DNA of 64,000 bases. It comes from Promethearchaeota archaeon. GTDB taxonomy: Archaea > Asgardarchaeota > Lokiarchaeia > Sigynarchaeales > SOKP01. Both the position numbers and the translations under genes were made by a program. The stretch is taken from the NCBI GenBank assembly GCA_030605085.1, contig JAUWBH010000003.1, positions 19,113-83,112 on the forward strand, given 5' to 3'. The notes beneath the pieces are model-generated. The model worked only from the letters and a program-made list of their open reading frames with translations. It did no database searches and was not told the DNA's origin. This document shows positions 19,540-29,407 of the stretch, piece by piece (the first letter of the stretch is position 1; every line of letters begins with the position of its first letter).

Positions 19540-19797
19540 GCTTTTTTCACCTCAAATAATTTTTATCCTCTTTATTAATTAATAAATTTAATAATTTTAC
19601 TTTTTTTAGATATAATATTTGTTGATCTTTAAATTTCTATCTTTTTAAAAAACTCTAATTTATTGCAAAAAATTAGAAATCAATGAAAAGAAATGAAAAT
19701 TGAGAGGATTGTAAATGGATTGTCTATAAATAAAATCAAAAAGAAATAAAATCCTATATTTTTAATGAAGGATAAATTTATAATTGAATAATTTACA

Positions 19798-20727
19798 TTA
19801 ATTTGATTTTATCGTTCTTAGCTGCTCTGACATACCAGTTCCAGTCTCTCCCGTCTCTATGTTTTTCATGATAACCATCTGTTCGAATAGTTCGGTATAA
19901 CCACCGGAAAATTGTCTTGCGAACCGTACATAAGAATTCCTATCAATACGATTTGCTTCTATTGTAAAGGAATTTCCTTCTATATCGTTAAAATTATATA
20001 TTGTCTTGAGAGGGCTTTTTAATTTATCGTTGTCGTTAATTGTTTCGATTTCCATTTTTGAAAGAGCAAGGGTTCTCCCTTCCATTGCAACATAACCTGA
20101 TAAATCAATCCGATTTTTAATATAATCCTTACGGAATCCGGCTGACCAATCTTTGAATTGAAAATGACCCGCGAACCATTTGTCAAACGCGTGCCAATCG
20201 CGGTAACCCCAACTTTTATCGCGCTGACCATACCCTTGAATCCTTTTTTTTAAATTATCCCTAAACTTTATCTCGCCTGTTATTATCATTGAAGCTTCGA
20301 AATGTTGATGCCAAGAGCCCGAAGAATCCGTCCCGAAGCTATAAAGAGGATGTCTCGTATCAAAAGTTAAATCGAGTTCCAATTTACGCGATTTGTAAAT
20401 TATTTCCCAGGTTTGAAGGGGTTTGATTAACTTATAGGATAATTTTTTGTACCGCAACATTTCATTAATATCATCCTCATACCTTTCTAGGGCGGGTTCT
20501 TGATAATAAAATTCTCTGTTACCATCCCAAAATAGGAGAAACACGAATTCTCTCCTATTTTCATTAGGCACGATTCCAATCGTTGAAAAACCAGAGATTT
20601 TGTTTTCAAGGTCAACCCAATTGAAGTAATAGGATTCTCGGAATTTTAAAGTATCGTCGGGTTGGTGAAGTAGATCATCAGCGTCTTTAAATGACGAATC
20701 TTTTTTTTTCAAATTCATTTTAATCAT
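19798..20727 (-). CDS. DUF7064/CrtC-type lipocalin-like protein
   Basis: A 309-residue protein with GYGQRDKSWGYRDWHAFDKW, the signature seen in DUF7064 and carotenoid-hydratase/AttH-like double-lipocalin proteins, plus TRHPLYSFGTDSSGSWHQHF. These folds bind hydrophobic ligands and sometimes hydrate them. It overlaps the upstream gene by 8 bp, so the two are co-transcribed. Together with the divergent PEP-synthase-like pair it may form a pathway for activating a small hydrophobic substrate. Family assignment is from motif memory; substrate unknown. Confidence 0.6.
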   Translation of the reverse strand: MIKMNLKKKDSSFKDADDLLHQPDDTLKFRESYYFNWVDLENKISGFSTIGIVPNENRREFVFLLFWDGNREFYYQEPALERYEDDINEMLRYKKLSYKLIKPLQTWEIIYKSRKLELDLTFDTRHPLYSFGTDSSGSWHQHFEASMIITGEIKFRDNLKKRIQGYGQRDKSWGYRDWHAFDKWFAGHFQFKDWSAGFRKDYIKNRIDLSGYVAMEGRTLALSKMEIETINDNDKLKSPLKTIYNFNDIEGNSFTIEANRIDRNSYVRFARQFSGGYTELFEQMVIMKNIETGETGTGMSEQLRTIKSN

Positions 20728-21880
20728 CTTCTGGAAGTAAATATAAAGTAGGACCTTCCTTCCTTTTCTTTACTTTTGACCTAAAATGTCTTGTAATTCC
20801 TTTATCAAAATCGTTTTCCATGAAAATTGGAATGTATTTTTCCATAGTTCTCTCTGTTATGTCCCAATTTATCTGGTCAGTTATTCCTACGAAATTTGTA
20901 TACCGGGCATATCCATAACAGTACGCAAATGCTCCTGCGAGTAAACTTTGCTTTCGATCCCATTTGATGAATTTCTTGTACAATTCTCTTTGAGCCATAA
21001 TAGCATAATCGTTAAAGCTATCTAGAACGTCGAAACCAATGGGCTTAACTTGATCTCCATCCCGCGTAATTAAGGCTGCGCCTGTAATGTTTTCGCCCCA
21101 AATAACGGGTTCAGTGGTCATTGTGGCAAAATCATCAAACTTTGCCTCAACATCCTTTAAGCGGAATGCAAAAGCAATGTTATTATAGGGTGCTTTGGCT
21201 TCGGTTTCAGACCACGGAAAATGAGGTTTTCCTCCATCGTATAAGTGAGAAATTTCCCTGAAAATTAGGATTTCATTTTCGCCGCAACGGTATGGACCAT
21301 GATCACAAAGTTTCGCACGAGCCTCACATTCGTCCAGAAAGCTAAAAACCTCAAGGTTGGCCATCGTCTTCCTAATTTTAGCGGCTTGCTCTTTATTCAC
21401 ATCCTTTATCTGCTCAATAGTCCAATCTATATCGGGTTGGTCTAACGCAATATTTTTAAAGTCTGAATCAGTCACAAACAACTTTCCTTCCGGAAAATAC
21501 GAAGATGCCAACCTTTTCCAAAAATCTAAAATAAACATCGTCTGTTTCCTTCTTTCTTCTGGTTCAGATTTAGGATTACCGTCATTTCTGAAAATCTCTC
21601 CCATTCTACCTTCCATGTAATATAACGGAATATAGTTGATGGTTAAGGATTGGAGTTCTGAAAGAATTTTTCTGCTTTCTTTTCCCATTTTTTCAGGTGT
21701 TGTTTTTTTTGAAACTTCTTTTAAAATGGGGTATAGCATGTCGTAGGAATTATAAAAAGAAACGCAAATATAGGCAGTAACAGGGAAGAGTTGCGTTTCT
21801 AAAAGTCCTCTATTGTTTACGTGATAATCAAAAATTTCTGAGGCATGAGCTATTAGCTCGTTCGCTTCTTTAACATTCAT
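20720..21880 (-). CDS. Unrecognised 386-residue protein, partner of the DUF7064-like gene
   Basis: A soluble-looking, mainly helical protein with HGPYRCGENEILIFREISHL, NNIAFAFRLKDVEAKFDDF and a kinase-like but unconvincing EPVIWGENITGAALI. No cofactor motif is clear. Its 3' end overlaps the start of the DUF7064-like gene and its start faces the swivelling-domain gene across a 171-bp shared promoter region. I cannot assign a function. Confidence 0.65.
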   Translation of the reverse strand: MNVKEANELIAHASEIFDYHVNNRGLLETQLFPVTAYICVSFYNSYDMLYPILKEVSKKTTPEKMGKESRKILSELQSLTINYIPLYYMEGRMGEIFRNDGNPKSEPEERRKQTMFILDFWKRLASSYFPEGKLFVTDSDFKNIALDQPDIDWTIEQIKDVNKEQAAKIRKTMANLEVFSFLDECEARAKLCDHGPYRCGENEILIFREISHLYDGGKPHFPWSETEAKAPYNNIAFAFRLKDVEAKFDDFATMTTEPVIWGENITGAALITRDGDQVKPIGFDVLDSFNDYAIMAQRELYKKFIKWDRKQSLLAGAFAYCYGYARYTNFVGITDQINWDITERTMEKYIPIFMENDFDKGITRHFRSKVKKRKEGPTLYLLPEDD

Positions 21881-22051
21881 TTAAACTCATTTATCAAGTT
21901 TTTATTAAAAAATATCTTAATTATTTAATTTATTAAATGTTATATTTTATATATTTCTTGAACTAAGTTTGCACTAATTAACATATCAAAAAACATAAAA
22001 AATAGTATTCTAATTATAAAATAAGATTGACTTTCATTAAAGGGGATATGG

Positions 22052-22411
22052 ATGGAAAAAATTGGCGAAGGTCTGTCGTGTTCGTCTAAAGCTGAAGCTA
22101 TTGGAGAATTAACTTATATTAAAACGGTTGAGGATGTTATAGATTTGTTTGATTGCGCCACCGGAAAAATTGTTATTTGCGAGCAAGCAGGAACTACTAC
22201 GCTTGGTCCGATCCTTTCGGATGTATCCGGCGTATTATGCACCACTGGTTCTGCTGGGTCGCATCTTGCGATCGTCTCAAGAGAATTTGGACTACCTTGC
22301 ATTATGAATGTAAGATTTTCAGGTGGAAGAGAATTATCTTCGCTCCAAGGGAAAAAATGTAAAATCAACACTGAGGCTGACGATAAAGGCGTTATATACT
22401 TAGTTGAATAG
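22052..22411 (+). CDS. PEP-utilising swivelling (phosphohistidine) domain protein
   Basis: A 119-residue stand-alone mobile domain of the PEP synthase/PPDK type. Its signature CTTGSAGSHLAIVSREFGLP contains the phosphorylatable His. In PEP synthase this domain carries phosphate between the ATP site and the substrate site. Here it is a separate small protein followed, 81 bp later, by the ATP-binding half, and no PEP/pyruvate TIM barrel follows. Phenylphosphate synthase of anaerobic phenol degraders is split in a comparable way, so a phosphotransfer to an organic hydroxyl is possible. Confidence 0.85.
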   Translation: MEKIGEGLSCSSKAEAIGELTYIKTVEDVIDLFDCATGKIVICEQAGTTTLGPILSDVSGVLCTTGSAGSHLAIVSREFGLPCIMNVRFSGGRELSSLQGKKCKINTEADDKGVIYLVE

Positions 22412-22492
22412 CAAAATTTCGAGTAAAGATTTCAAAATTGTTGAGTAAAATCTCTTAAAATTGTTTTCTTTTAATAAAAGCTTATTTTAAAA

Positions 22493-23470
22493 ATGAAATA
22501 TGTCGACTTTTTTACGGGAACAGCACCTAATTCCGATTTATTAGGAGGTAAAGGAGCAAATCTAGTAAAATTAGTTAAGTTTCAATTCAACATTCCACCG
22601 GGATTTATTATTAATACAAAATCTTACGAAAAATTTCTGGAAGAATCAGAATATAGCGACCAAATAACGGAATTAATATCAAAGGACTTTAAATCAAAAG
22701 AAATTATGCACCTTTCTCCGAAAATCAAGGATTTGATATTGAAGTCAAGTATTCCAGAAGATGTAATGGATGAGATTAAATCTGCGTACGATAAAATTTG
22801 CAAGAATATCGGCGGCGGCGCTTCTTTTGCCGTTAGATCTTCGGCAACAATTGAAGATTCCAGCAAATTCTCGTTTGCAGGGCAAGCAGACACATTTTTA
22901 TACAACAAAACTTACGATGACATCTTAACATCGTTAAAAAAATGCTGGGTCTCGTTATTTTCGCCTCGAGCAATGTTATATTTACTGCAAATGAAGAAAA
23001 TGGGCATTGATTTATCCATAGATAACGTTCAAATGGCCGTTGTCGTTCAAAAAATGGTTAATTCGCAAATTTCTGGCGTTTTATTTACTATTAATGTGGT
23101 AAATAACGAAGAAAACCAAATGATGATAAATTCAACATGGGGACTTGGAGAAACTATCGCAAGTAATTCAGTTAATCCAGATACAATTATTATTAATAAG
23201 GATAAATTCGAAATTATAAAAAGTATTATTGGTAAAAAGGAGAGAAAAGCAATCCAGAATCCAGAATCTTCAGGTGTCATTCTGATAGAAACAGACGAAC
23301 AATCTGGGATGGTCTGCTCACTAACCGATAATCAATTGCGCCAACTTCAAAACTTGGGTTTAAAGATCGAAAAAGCTTTCAAATGTCCTCAAGATATTGA
23401 ATGGGCAATAGAAAATGATGTAATATATGTTTTACAATCACGTCCAATCACTACTTTAAAAAATCGTTGA
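22493..23470 (+). CDS. PEP synthase-like ATP-grasp domain protein
   Basis: A 325-residue homologue of the N-terminal ATP-binding half of PEP synthase/PPDK: GGKGANLVKLVKF, FAVRSSATIEDSSKFSFAGQ, STWGLGETIASNSVNPDT and DIEWAIENDVIYVLQSRPIT. It should transfer the beta-phosphate of ATP to the His of the swivelling protein upstream. Length is that of the isolated domain. The substrate-binding third domain is absent from the operon; the two divergent genes are the obvious candidates to supply it. Confidence 0.88.
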   Translation: MKYVDFFTGTAPNSDLLGGKGANLVKLVKFQFNIPPGFIINTKSYEKFLEESEYSDQITELISKDFKSKEIMHLSPKIKDLILKSSIPEDVMDEIKSAYDKICKNIGGGASFAVRSSATIEDSSKFSFAGQADTFLYNKTYDDILTSLKKCWVSLFSPRAMLYLLQMKKMGIDLSIDNVQMAVVVQKMVNSQISGVLFTINVVNNEENQMMINSTWGLGETIASNSVNPDTIIINKDKFEIIKSIIGKKERKAIQNPESSGVILIETDEQSGMVCSLTDNQLRQLQNLGLKIEKAFKCPQDIEWAIENDVIYVLQSRPITTLKNR

Positions 23471-23650
23471 TCTTGAGAATAAATGGTAAGAAAGGTAAAA
23501 GATTATAATTGATCCAATTGATTCAAATGTAAATTCACTCTTTTTTTAAATGAAAGGGATTAGAAAGAAAAGATTTAAATGAAGAATTCTATATAATAAT
23601 TAGATTATAAAGTTATTATATCATTAAATAATAAGTTTTAGAAAAATAAA

Positions 23651-23902
23651 ATGACATATACTACCATTTCAATTAAAAAAACGACTAAAAAAGAGCTGAA
23701 ACGATTAAAAGAAATTTATGAAACAAAATCAATGGACGAGCTCTTAAGAATTTTAATCGTTCAAGAAAAAAAAAGGCGAATAGACGAATTTAGTGATGAA
23801 TTTAGAAGAAGAATAAAAGAAAAAAATTTAACATTGGAAGATATAATCAAATCTGGCGAAAAAATTAGGGAAGAAATTTTAAAAGAGAGAAAAATTACTT
23901 AA
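23651..23902 (+). CDS. VapB-type antitoxin
   Basis: An 83-residue charged protein opening with TYTTISIKKTTKKELKRL, a ribbon-helix-helix-like start, then a helical toxin-binding tail. One base separates its stop from the PIN-domain gene, the normal antitoxin-toxin order. Such antitoxins bind the toxin and repress their own operon. Confidence 0.75.
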   Translation: MTYTTISIKKTTKKELKRLKEIYETKSMDELLRILIVQEKKRRIDEFSDEFRRRIKEKNLTLEDIIKSGEKIREEILKERKIT

Positions 23903-23903
23903 A

Positions 23904-24335
23904 ATGATTTCAATCGTTATAGATGCCAATATTATATTTTCTGCTTTATATAATAAGGAAGGACTAGAAAGAAATGTAATAAACTTACTTTTAGCCAATG
24001 ATAATATTCAATTATTTGCACCCGATATATATAGGGTTGAAATTTCTAGTAATCTTGAAAAAAAATTAAATTTTAAAAAAGAAATGATAGATGAGAGCCT
24101 TTCTAATTTTGACATTATAGAAGTTCCATTTGATAAATATAAGGTTAAGATTTCTCAAGCAAAAAAATTGGTTTTTCATCAAAATGATCTTCCGTACATA
24201 GCAGTTGCTCTTTTACTTAACTCTCCCATTTGGTCTGGAAATGAAAAGCACTTTAAACATTTGGAATACTCAAAAGAAGTGATTTGGTTTAACTCTAGAA
24301 GGTTATTTAATTATTTGGTAGAAAAGGGATTTTAA
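23904..24335 (+). CDS. PIN-domain toxin (VapC-like ribonuclease)
   Basis: A 143-residue PIN domain. It has the first acidic residue in IVIDANIIFSALYN, the Glu of DIYRVEISSNLEKKL, and the later Asp of HQNDLPYIAVALLLNSPIWS with GNEKHF. PIN toxins are Mg2+-dependent RNases that cleave tRNA or rRNA. It is directly downstream of the antitoxin and apparently intact, unlike the other two PIN genes in this window. Confidence 0.85.
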   Translation: MISIVIDANIIFSALYNKEGLERNVINLLLANDNIQLFAPDIYRVEISSNLEKKLNFKKEMIDESLSNFDIIEVPFDKYKVKISQAKKLVFHQNDLPYIAVALLLNSPIWSGNEKHFKHLEYSKEVIWFNSRRLFNYLVEKGF

Positions 24336-24413
24336 TAGCATGTACTATTTTAAATTTTAAAAATAATTTATAAATATCTTAGATTTTATAAATAGAATAG
24401 AGAATTTAGAGGT

Positions 24414-24717
24414 ATGAAAATTAGGCAAGGTCATATCTGTAAGAATTAATAAAAGTTTGGAAAAAATTGTTAAAAGATATTCAGAAGAGAAAAAGGTAGA
24501 ACAATCAGATATAATTAGAGAATTAATTAATAATGGGCGCATATACTTAGCGATAAAAGGTTATGCTAAAGGAAAATATTCAATTGGGAAGGCAGCATAT
24601 ATAGCAAATCTCCCATTATCAGAATTTATGGATTTAATTATGGAATTAGGAATTAAATCTAAAATAAGTAAAGAAGATTTGCTCGAAGGGTATGAAAATC
24701 TGAAAGAATATTTTTAA
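24414..24717 (+). pseudogene. UPF0175/RHH-type antitoxin with frameshifted start
   Basis: The frame from TTG 24457 encodes a UPF0175-like antitoxin (YSIGKAAYIANLPLSEFMDL). In-frame sequence upstream reads VISVRINKSLEKIVKRYSEE, a typical ribbon-helix-helix start, with no canonical start codon. A GAGGT ribosome site plus ATG at 24414 is in another frame. Removing one A from the run at 24417-24420 gives MKLGKVISVRINKSLEK. So the gene is frameshifted at its fifth to seventh base, or the assembly has an extra A. No toxin gene follows it. Confidence 0.6.
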
Positions 24718-24756
24718 AAAAAAAGAACTTTATAATTACATATTTAAGTCTTTTTT

Positions 24757-25731
24757 CTATTTTCCAATTAATCTTGGAGGATACCATTTTTGAAACCAGG
24801 AGGTAAACATAAACATTGGTATCAATAAGAGGTAAGATATTATCGTTAAAATGATTGTTAATTCGCTATTTGTAATTATAATAAAGTTCAAATATGCCAT
24901 AAACAGGAAAAAAATCCCCCATATACCAGTTAATATATCGTTTGTTTTAAGAAATGCGCGCATACCCCATATTTGTTTTGGAAATGCATATCTGACATAT
25001 TCTGCTGTTAAAGAGTGCTGCTTAAAAAGAGAACCCAGCCATAATCCACCAATGAAAATGTAATTAATCACTCTTGAATATGCTAAAAAGAAGTTCCAAT
25101 TAATAGCGTATAAAATTGCAGCAAAAATAAAATATATACAAGTTCCCAATTCAAATAATGTTGGGCGGTTTGTTATTACATGATACAATGTAATTATAAG
25201 TGCAACTCCGGCAACGACAATTTGAACTAGTAGACCAGGTGAAAATGAACCCCAAATCCATAATATTATCCATGGGATAAATGCTATGTTCATCCAGAGC
25301 ATTCCAGGAATTTTGAGTGGACCACGATGATCAGGTATCTTATCAAAATTCTGTACAGTTCTCGAACTATCGTCTAGAGCATCCCTTTTGAACATTTGAT
25401 CCATTTTCAATAGTAAATTCACATCGCCTTCAACTTTAAAAAGGCCTTCCGTAAATCCTCTTGCTCCATCAATTTCTCCCATTGAAATTTTCATCCAATT
25501 ATCTGCTGTTGTAATAATTGTAGTGGTTGGCTCTGGATGAGAACCCCCATAAGCTTTGCATTCGTTCTCGTTAAAGACAAGAAAATAATTTTTTTTTTCA
25601 AGATTAAACTGTATCACAGCATTAAGGTCGGGTTCGAATTCAGGGTCGTATAATGCTGCCATACCCGCAAAAATGGCTGCCATTCCACGATCTCTCATCT
25701 TTAAGGGTTTGGCATTTGTTTTTTCTATCAT
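24757..25731 (-). CDS. SCP2-type sterol/lipid-binding domain with membrane helices
   Basis: A 324-residue protein. Residues about 10-120 match an SCP-2 fold (TTIITTADNWMKISMGEIDG, LFKVEGDVNLLLKMDQMF), a hydrophobic pocket for sterols or acyl chains. Residues about 145-315 carry five or six transmembrane helices. SCP2 fused to a membrane domain suggests lipid handling at the membrane. It stands alone between two toxin-antitoxin remnants. The SCP2 match is from motif recall. Confidence 0.65.
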   Translation of the reverse strand: MIEKTNAKPLKMRDRGMAAIFAGMAALYDPEFEPDLNAVIQFNLEKKNYFLVFNENECKAYGGSHPEPTTTIITTADNWMKISMGEIDGARGFTEGLFKVEGDVNLLLKMDQMFKRDALDDSSRTVQNFDKIPDHRGPLKIPGMLWMNIAFIPWIILWIWGSFSPGLLVQIVVAGVALIITLYHVITNRPTLFELGTCIYFIFAAILYAINWNFFLAYSRVINYIFIGGLWLGSLFKQHSLTAEYVRYAFPKQIWGMRAFLKTNDILTGIWGIFFLFMAYLNFIIITNSELTIILTIISYLLLIPMFMFTSWFQKWYPPRLIGK

Positions 25732-25790
25732 TTTTTTAACCTAATTTTTTTTTAAATTGATTATAGAAATAAGAAATTAATAAATAATTT

Positions 25791-26183
25791 TTAGTTATCA
25801 CTGTAATGATTATCTGTAGAAAACAATAAACTACATTTTTTATTTTCGTATAATAATACTATAGTTGAGTCAACTAAACTAAATCTTTCATATTGTTTAA
25901 AAATATTTTACACTTCTTGAAATGATTCTTCAGTATTATGATAGACTTCAAATTTTTTATGTTTCATAAATAATTCGAGGGCTTTATTGGCTGCATCAAA
26001 TCCACCATATGGTTTATTAAGAATTCCTGCAATTACTTCATAAATTACTCCAATTGGAACGATAATTCTAATATTTTTTTCTTTATGCAACCATTGTAAT
26101 AATTTCTTACCATTTTCATGATATCTGTCTTTTGTAATAAAAGCACCAATCCAAATACTAGTATCAACAATTACAGATTTCAT
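25791..26183 (-). pseudogene. PIN-domain (VapC) gene with in-frame TAA
   Basis: The first 91 codons encode SVIVDTSIWIGAFITKD and a following PIN core, ending at TAA (25908-25910). Translation continues in the same frame as NIFKQYERFSLVDSTIVLLY, then the C-terminal STDNHYSDN before the next TAA at 25791. That is a normal PIN C-terminus with its conserved Asp residues. One nonsense codon therefore splits an otherwise complete toxin. No antitoxin is adjacent; the methyltransferase lies 14 bp upstream. Confidence 0.7.
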
Positions 26184-26197
26184 ATTGAATTTATCTT

Positions 26198-27447
26198 TTA
26201 GTCATTTTTACTATTGTCATCTTTATCTACAAAACCTATGTAATCCAATAAATTCAAATCATCAGATTCTTTCTTTTGAATTGGTTTTAGATTAAGGTTA
26301 AGAATTCTCTGTCTCAATTCAAACTCCAAATCTATTTTAATAAATTTTGCTATAGCATAAGCCATTAATGGAGGGACAGCGTTTCCTACTTGTTTATATT
26401 TATCTCTCATACTACCTACAAACATATAATTATCGGGAAACGATTGTAATCTGGCTGCTTCTCTAATAGATATCGCTCTATTCTGTATAGGATGTATAAA
26501 CCTCCCTGGTGCGCTTACACATCCACAATTGCCTGTTATAGTGTCAGCGGGGTTATCTAAATGGAGTCTACCATAAATATTTGGATAACCACCTTTAAGT
26601 TGATATTTTTTAGGCAGCGAACTGTGGTTTTCACCTTGGTTAATGTGAGAAATCCTTTCTACTACCAATTTGCTATGATTGGGAGCAACATGATCCGAAA
26701 GTTTATCTGATTCTTTCCTTAAGTAGCGTTGATATTCTGTCATTGGTGGTTGAGTATAATCCTTATCTGAATCCTCGCTGTTATTTTCATTAAATGGAAC
26801 TATATCAAGAATATCTGATAGAGCATCTCTAACTGTTAAAAACGACGGTAACGAATCTTTTTCAAACAGAGTTTTTTGAATTGAATCTTTTTTATATGTT
26901 TTGGGAATTTTTAAAGATTTAAGTGCTCCATTTTTAGTTCCAATAAAGAATACTCTTTTTCTCAATTGTGGAACGCCATATTCTGCTGCTAATAATGTTT
27001 TAATCAAACAAGTATAACCAATTTCCTTATATAATTTCTTAATTTTTTCTACAACTTCCCCTCTTGCCATCGATAAAATACCTGGAACATTTTCCATAAC
27101 ATAAAAGGTAGGCTTAAAATACTCGACCCATTTAATAAAATAGTAAATCATCATATTACGCGGATCGTCGAGTTTTCTATTACCAACTGTCGAATATCCG
27201 ATGCAAGGCGGACCTCCTATAATTCCATTTACTATTTTATTCTTAATGAATTTCTCTTCAATCTCTTCACAATTTAAAAGGGTAATATCATCGTTTAAGC
27301 ATAAACATTCGGGATTATTAAGTTTATAAGTTTTGAAATAATTCTTCTCAAGTTCTATTGCCATTCCAATGTTAAATTTTGCCAATTTAAAACCATAAGA
27401 CAATCCACCAGCCCCACTAAATAAATCTATTAAAACTCTTAATTCAC
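26198..27447 (-). CDS. C5-cytosine DNA methyltransferase, start affected by a one-base shift
   Basis: Motifs IV (GGPPCIGYS), VI (VMENVPG), VIII (QLRKRVFF), and IX-X (GNAVPPLMAYAI) are intact. The first Met at 27403 would omit motif I, but the same frame upstream reads LIDLFSGAGGLSYGF, a perfect motif I. It has no canonical start because TAA precedes it. A GTG at 27447 after AAAGG is one base out: restoring a single A gives MKLRVLIDLFSGAGG. It is an orphan DNA methyltransferase here, with no classical restriction enzyme beside it. Confidence 0.85.
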
Positions 27448-27929
27448 CTTTACTTTAATTTATTTAATCAAAAACAAATTTTTTGTTTAACATATAGAAA
27501 CATTGATAAAAGTATATTATATTATGTTATTAACTTAAGTTTTGTAATCTGTAATTTTTGATAATTTTAATAATTTTAGTAAGAGATTTTTTGTTTACCT
27601 CCTAAGTGAAATTTCAAAGCTTAACATCAAATCGCGTCCTATTTTTTTTAATTGTTGGAATATTTAAAGGTTAAGTAGTTTTGGCCGGTGAGAGTCACAT
27701 TTTAGGGTTCATTTTATTAGAGAAAGATATCACGCAGATAATACTCGTTTTTATATAGATAATTAGATTATATTATCTTCGTAACACGCGTGAACTACGG
27801 GTAATTTCGCACCCAATAGTGCGATATAAACACGCCGCGGAGCGAAATGCCCTTCTCTTTCTAAAGCGTTTTAGAAGCGTTAAAATAACAGGAACCACCA
27901 AAAAAACACGTTTAGATGTGAGGAAATAA
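27448..27929. other. Region between methyltransferase and transposase
   Basis: Contains the probable methyltransferase promoter (27450-27600, AT-rich) and, from about 27620, the left flank of the insertion sequence. Part of it (27780-27900) is less AT-rich and has no protein-like frame. No RNA gene was recognised. Confidence 0.4.
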
Positions 27930-29268
27930 ATGATGTGTTCAATTCCCATATATTCTAACGACCGATGGTTAATTAATTTTATACGTGAAGTTAATCCTGC
28001 CTTTTCCAATTCCCAATTAGAAAACGCCTCTAGGATCTCTCAAGGGTTAATGTCGTCCATTGACCATAAATCAATTTCGTCGATTGCGGGATTATTAATT
28101 GAATCGAGAGATCAGAGCAGCCTAAATAGGTTTTTAAACGAAAGCGACTGGGAGTGCGATGTGGTTTCAATGGACCTAAATAGGATCGCCGTCATGCAAA
28201 AAAATGGGCAGACGGCTTTTAAATTGGGGGGTTACATTATTATCGACGATTCGTTGATAAAAAAATTCGGTACTTCAATGGAATTAGTTTCCAAACATTT
28301 TAGCCATGTTTCTCACGGCATGCAAAACGGATTATCTTTAGTAACCGTACATTATGCCGATGACGTGAAAAGTTATAATCTCATGAAGGAAGTTTATTTA
28401 CGGAAAAAATATCTAGAGGCACGCGGAGAATTAGATCAGTTCCTGACAAAAATAGAGATTAGCACGGATTATATTGAGATATTAGTTGAAACCTTCCCGG
28501 AAATCGTCGAAAAAAAGCTTAAAGTCTTGTTTGATGTTTGGTTTTTGTCAAAAACAATGGTCGCATCGCTCAAAAAGTACGATCTAAAATATGTGAGTCG
28601 AGCAAAGTCTAACCGAATAATTTTGGGGTTGGGAATGAGTCTCAAAGAGTACGCTTCAAACGTTCTTAAAGAGAGCGACTTTAAGGAGACTATGATTGAG
28701 AGGAATGACAAGCTTGAGAGCGCCTTCGTTTACATTGCCATCTTACCCATATCTAACTTGGGGGATGTGAAGATTTCGTTCGTCAAGAACGAGATTGACG
28801 GACCAGTTAAAGTATTTATAGTTTCGAACGACTTGAAACTCTCAGGGAGCGAACTCGTAAGGATTTACAAGGAGCGATGGGCTATTGAAACCGATTATAA
28901 AGACAGCAAGCAATATTTAGGATTAGCAGACTTTCACCTAAGAAAAAAAATGGGGATAATGAGGTATTTGACGTTGTGCTTTTTAGTTTCCACATACTTG
29001 GACTATATCCGATTAATAGGCATTTTTAATAAATGTTTTGGATGCGAGTTCGATTTATCTACCAAGGGAAAACAAGTACGGGCGTACCAGCACTTAATGT
29101 TTGAGCGGTTTTTAGTATGGACAGACCATCAATATTCACAAGGTAAAACTTTAGACGATTTAATCGATCGTTTTCGAGGCGAGGAGTGCGTTCGACGGGG
29201 ATATAACGTTCAATTTGTGAAAAATAATGTTAAGTTGTCGTTAAAAATGGGGTGTGTTTAGATGTTAA
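27621..29268 (+). mobile_element. IS4-type insertion sequence (borders tentative)
   Basis: The transposase is intact, so an element is present. Candidate imperfect inverted ends are TTAACATCAAATCG at 27621 and the complement of TTAGATGTTAA at 29258-29268. They match for only about nine to eleven bases, and no target duplication was confirmed. A long left flank of about 300 bp lacks genes. Borders need alignment to other copies. Confidence 0.4.
27930..29261 (+). CDS. IS4-family DDE transposase
   Basis: A 443-residue transposase. The first Asp is in GGYIIIDDSLIKKFG, the second in KVLFDVWFLSKTM, and the Y(2)R(3)E(6)K signature of IS4-like enzymes is exact in YKERWAIETDYKDSK. It is complete and apparently functional. 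Codon use is more GC-rich than its neighbours, as expected for a recent arrival. It separates the methyltransferase from the GTPase-nuclease gene. Confidence 0.9.
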   Translation: MMCSIPIYSNDRWLINFIREVNPAFSNSQLENASRISQGLMSSIDHKSISSIAGLLIESRDQSSLNRFLNESDWECDVVSMDLNRIAVMQKNGQTAFKLGGYIIIDDSLIKKFGTSMELVSKHFSHVSHGMQNGLSLVTVHYADDVKSYNLMKEVYLRKKYLEARGELDQFLTKIEISTDYIEILVETFPEIVEKKLKVLFDVWFLSKTMVASLKKYDLKYVSRAKSNRIILGLGMSLKEYASNVLKESDFKETMIERNDKLESAFVYIAILPISNLGDVKISFVKNEIDGPVKVFIVSNDLKLSGSELVRIYKERWAIETDYKDSKQYLGLADFHLRKKMGIMRYLTLCFLVSTYLDYIRLIGIFNKCFGCEFDLSTKGKQVRAYQHLMFERFLVWTDHQYSQGKTLDDLIDRFRGEECVRRGYNVQFVKNNVKLSLKMGCV

Positions 29269-29407
29269 ACTGATACAAATTTTAAAGATAATAAAGTTTT
29301 AAATGAATAGAAATAAGATCTTTATTATTCTTTAGAAAAAAATACAAAACTTAAGTTATTAAAAAAATTTTAAGATTTAATTATTACACCATTAAGATTG
29401 GTTATTG

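Noticed and set aside
27773..28009. 78-codon minus-strand frame over the transposase start
   Set aside because: It overlaps the true transposase and has arginine-rich, non-protein-like composition.
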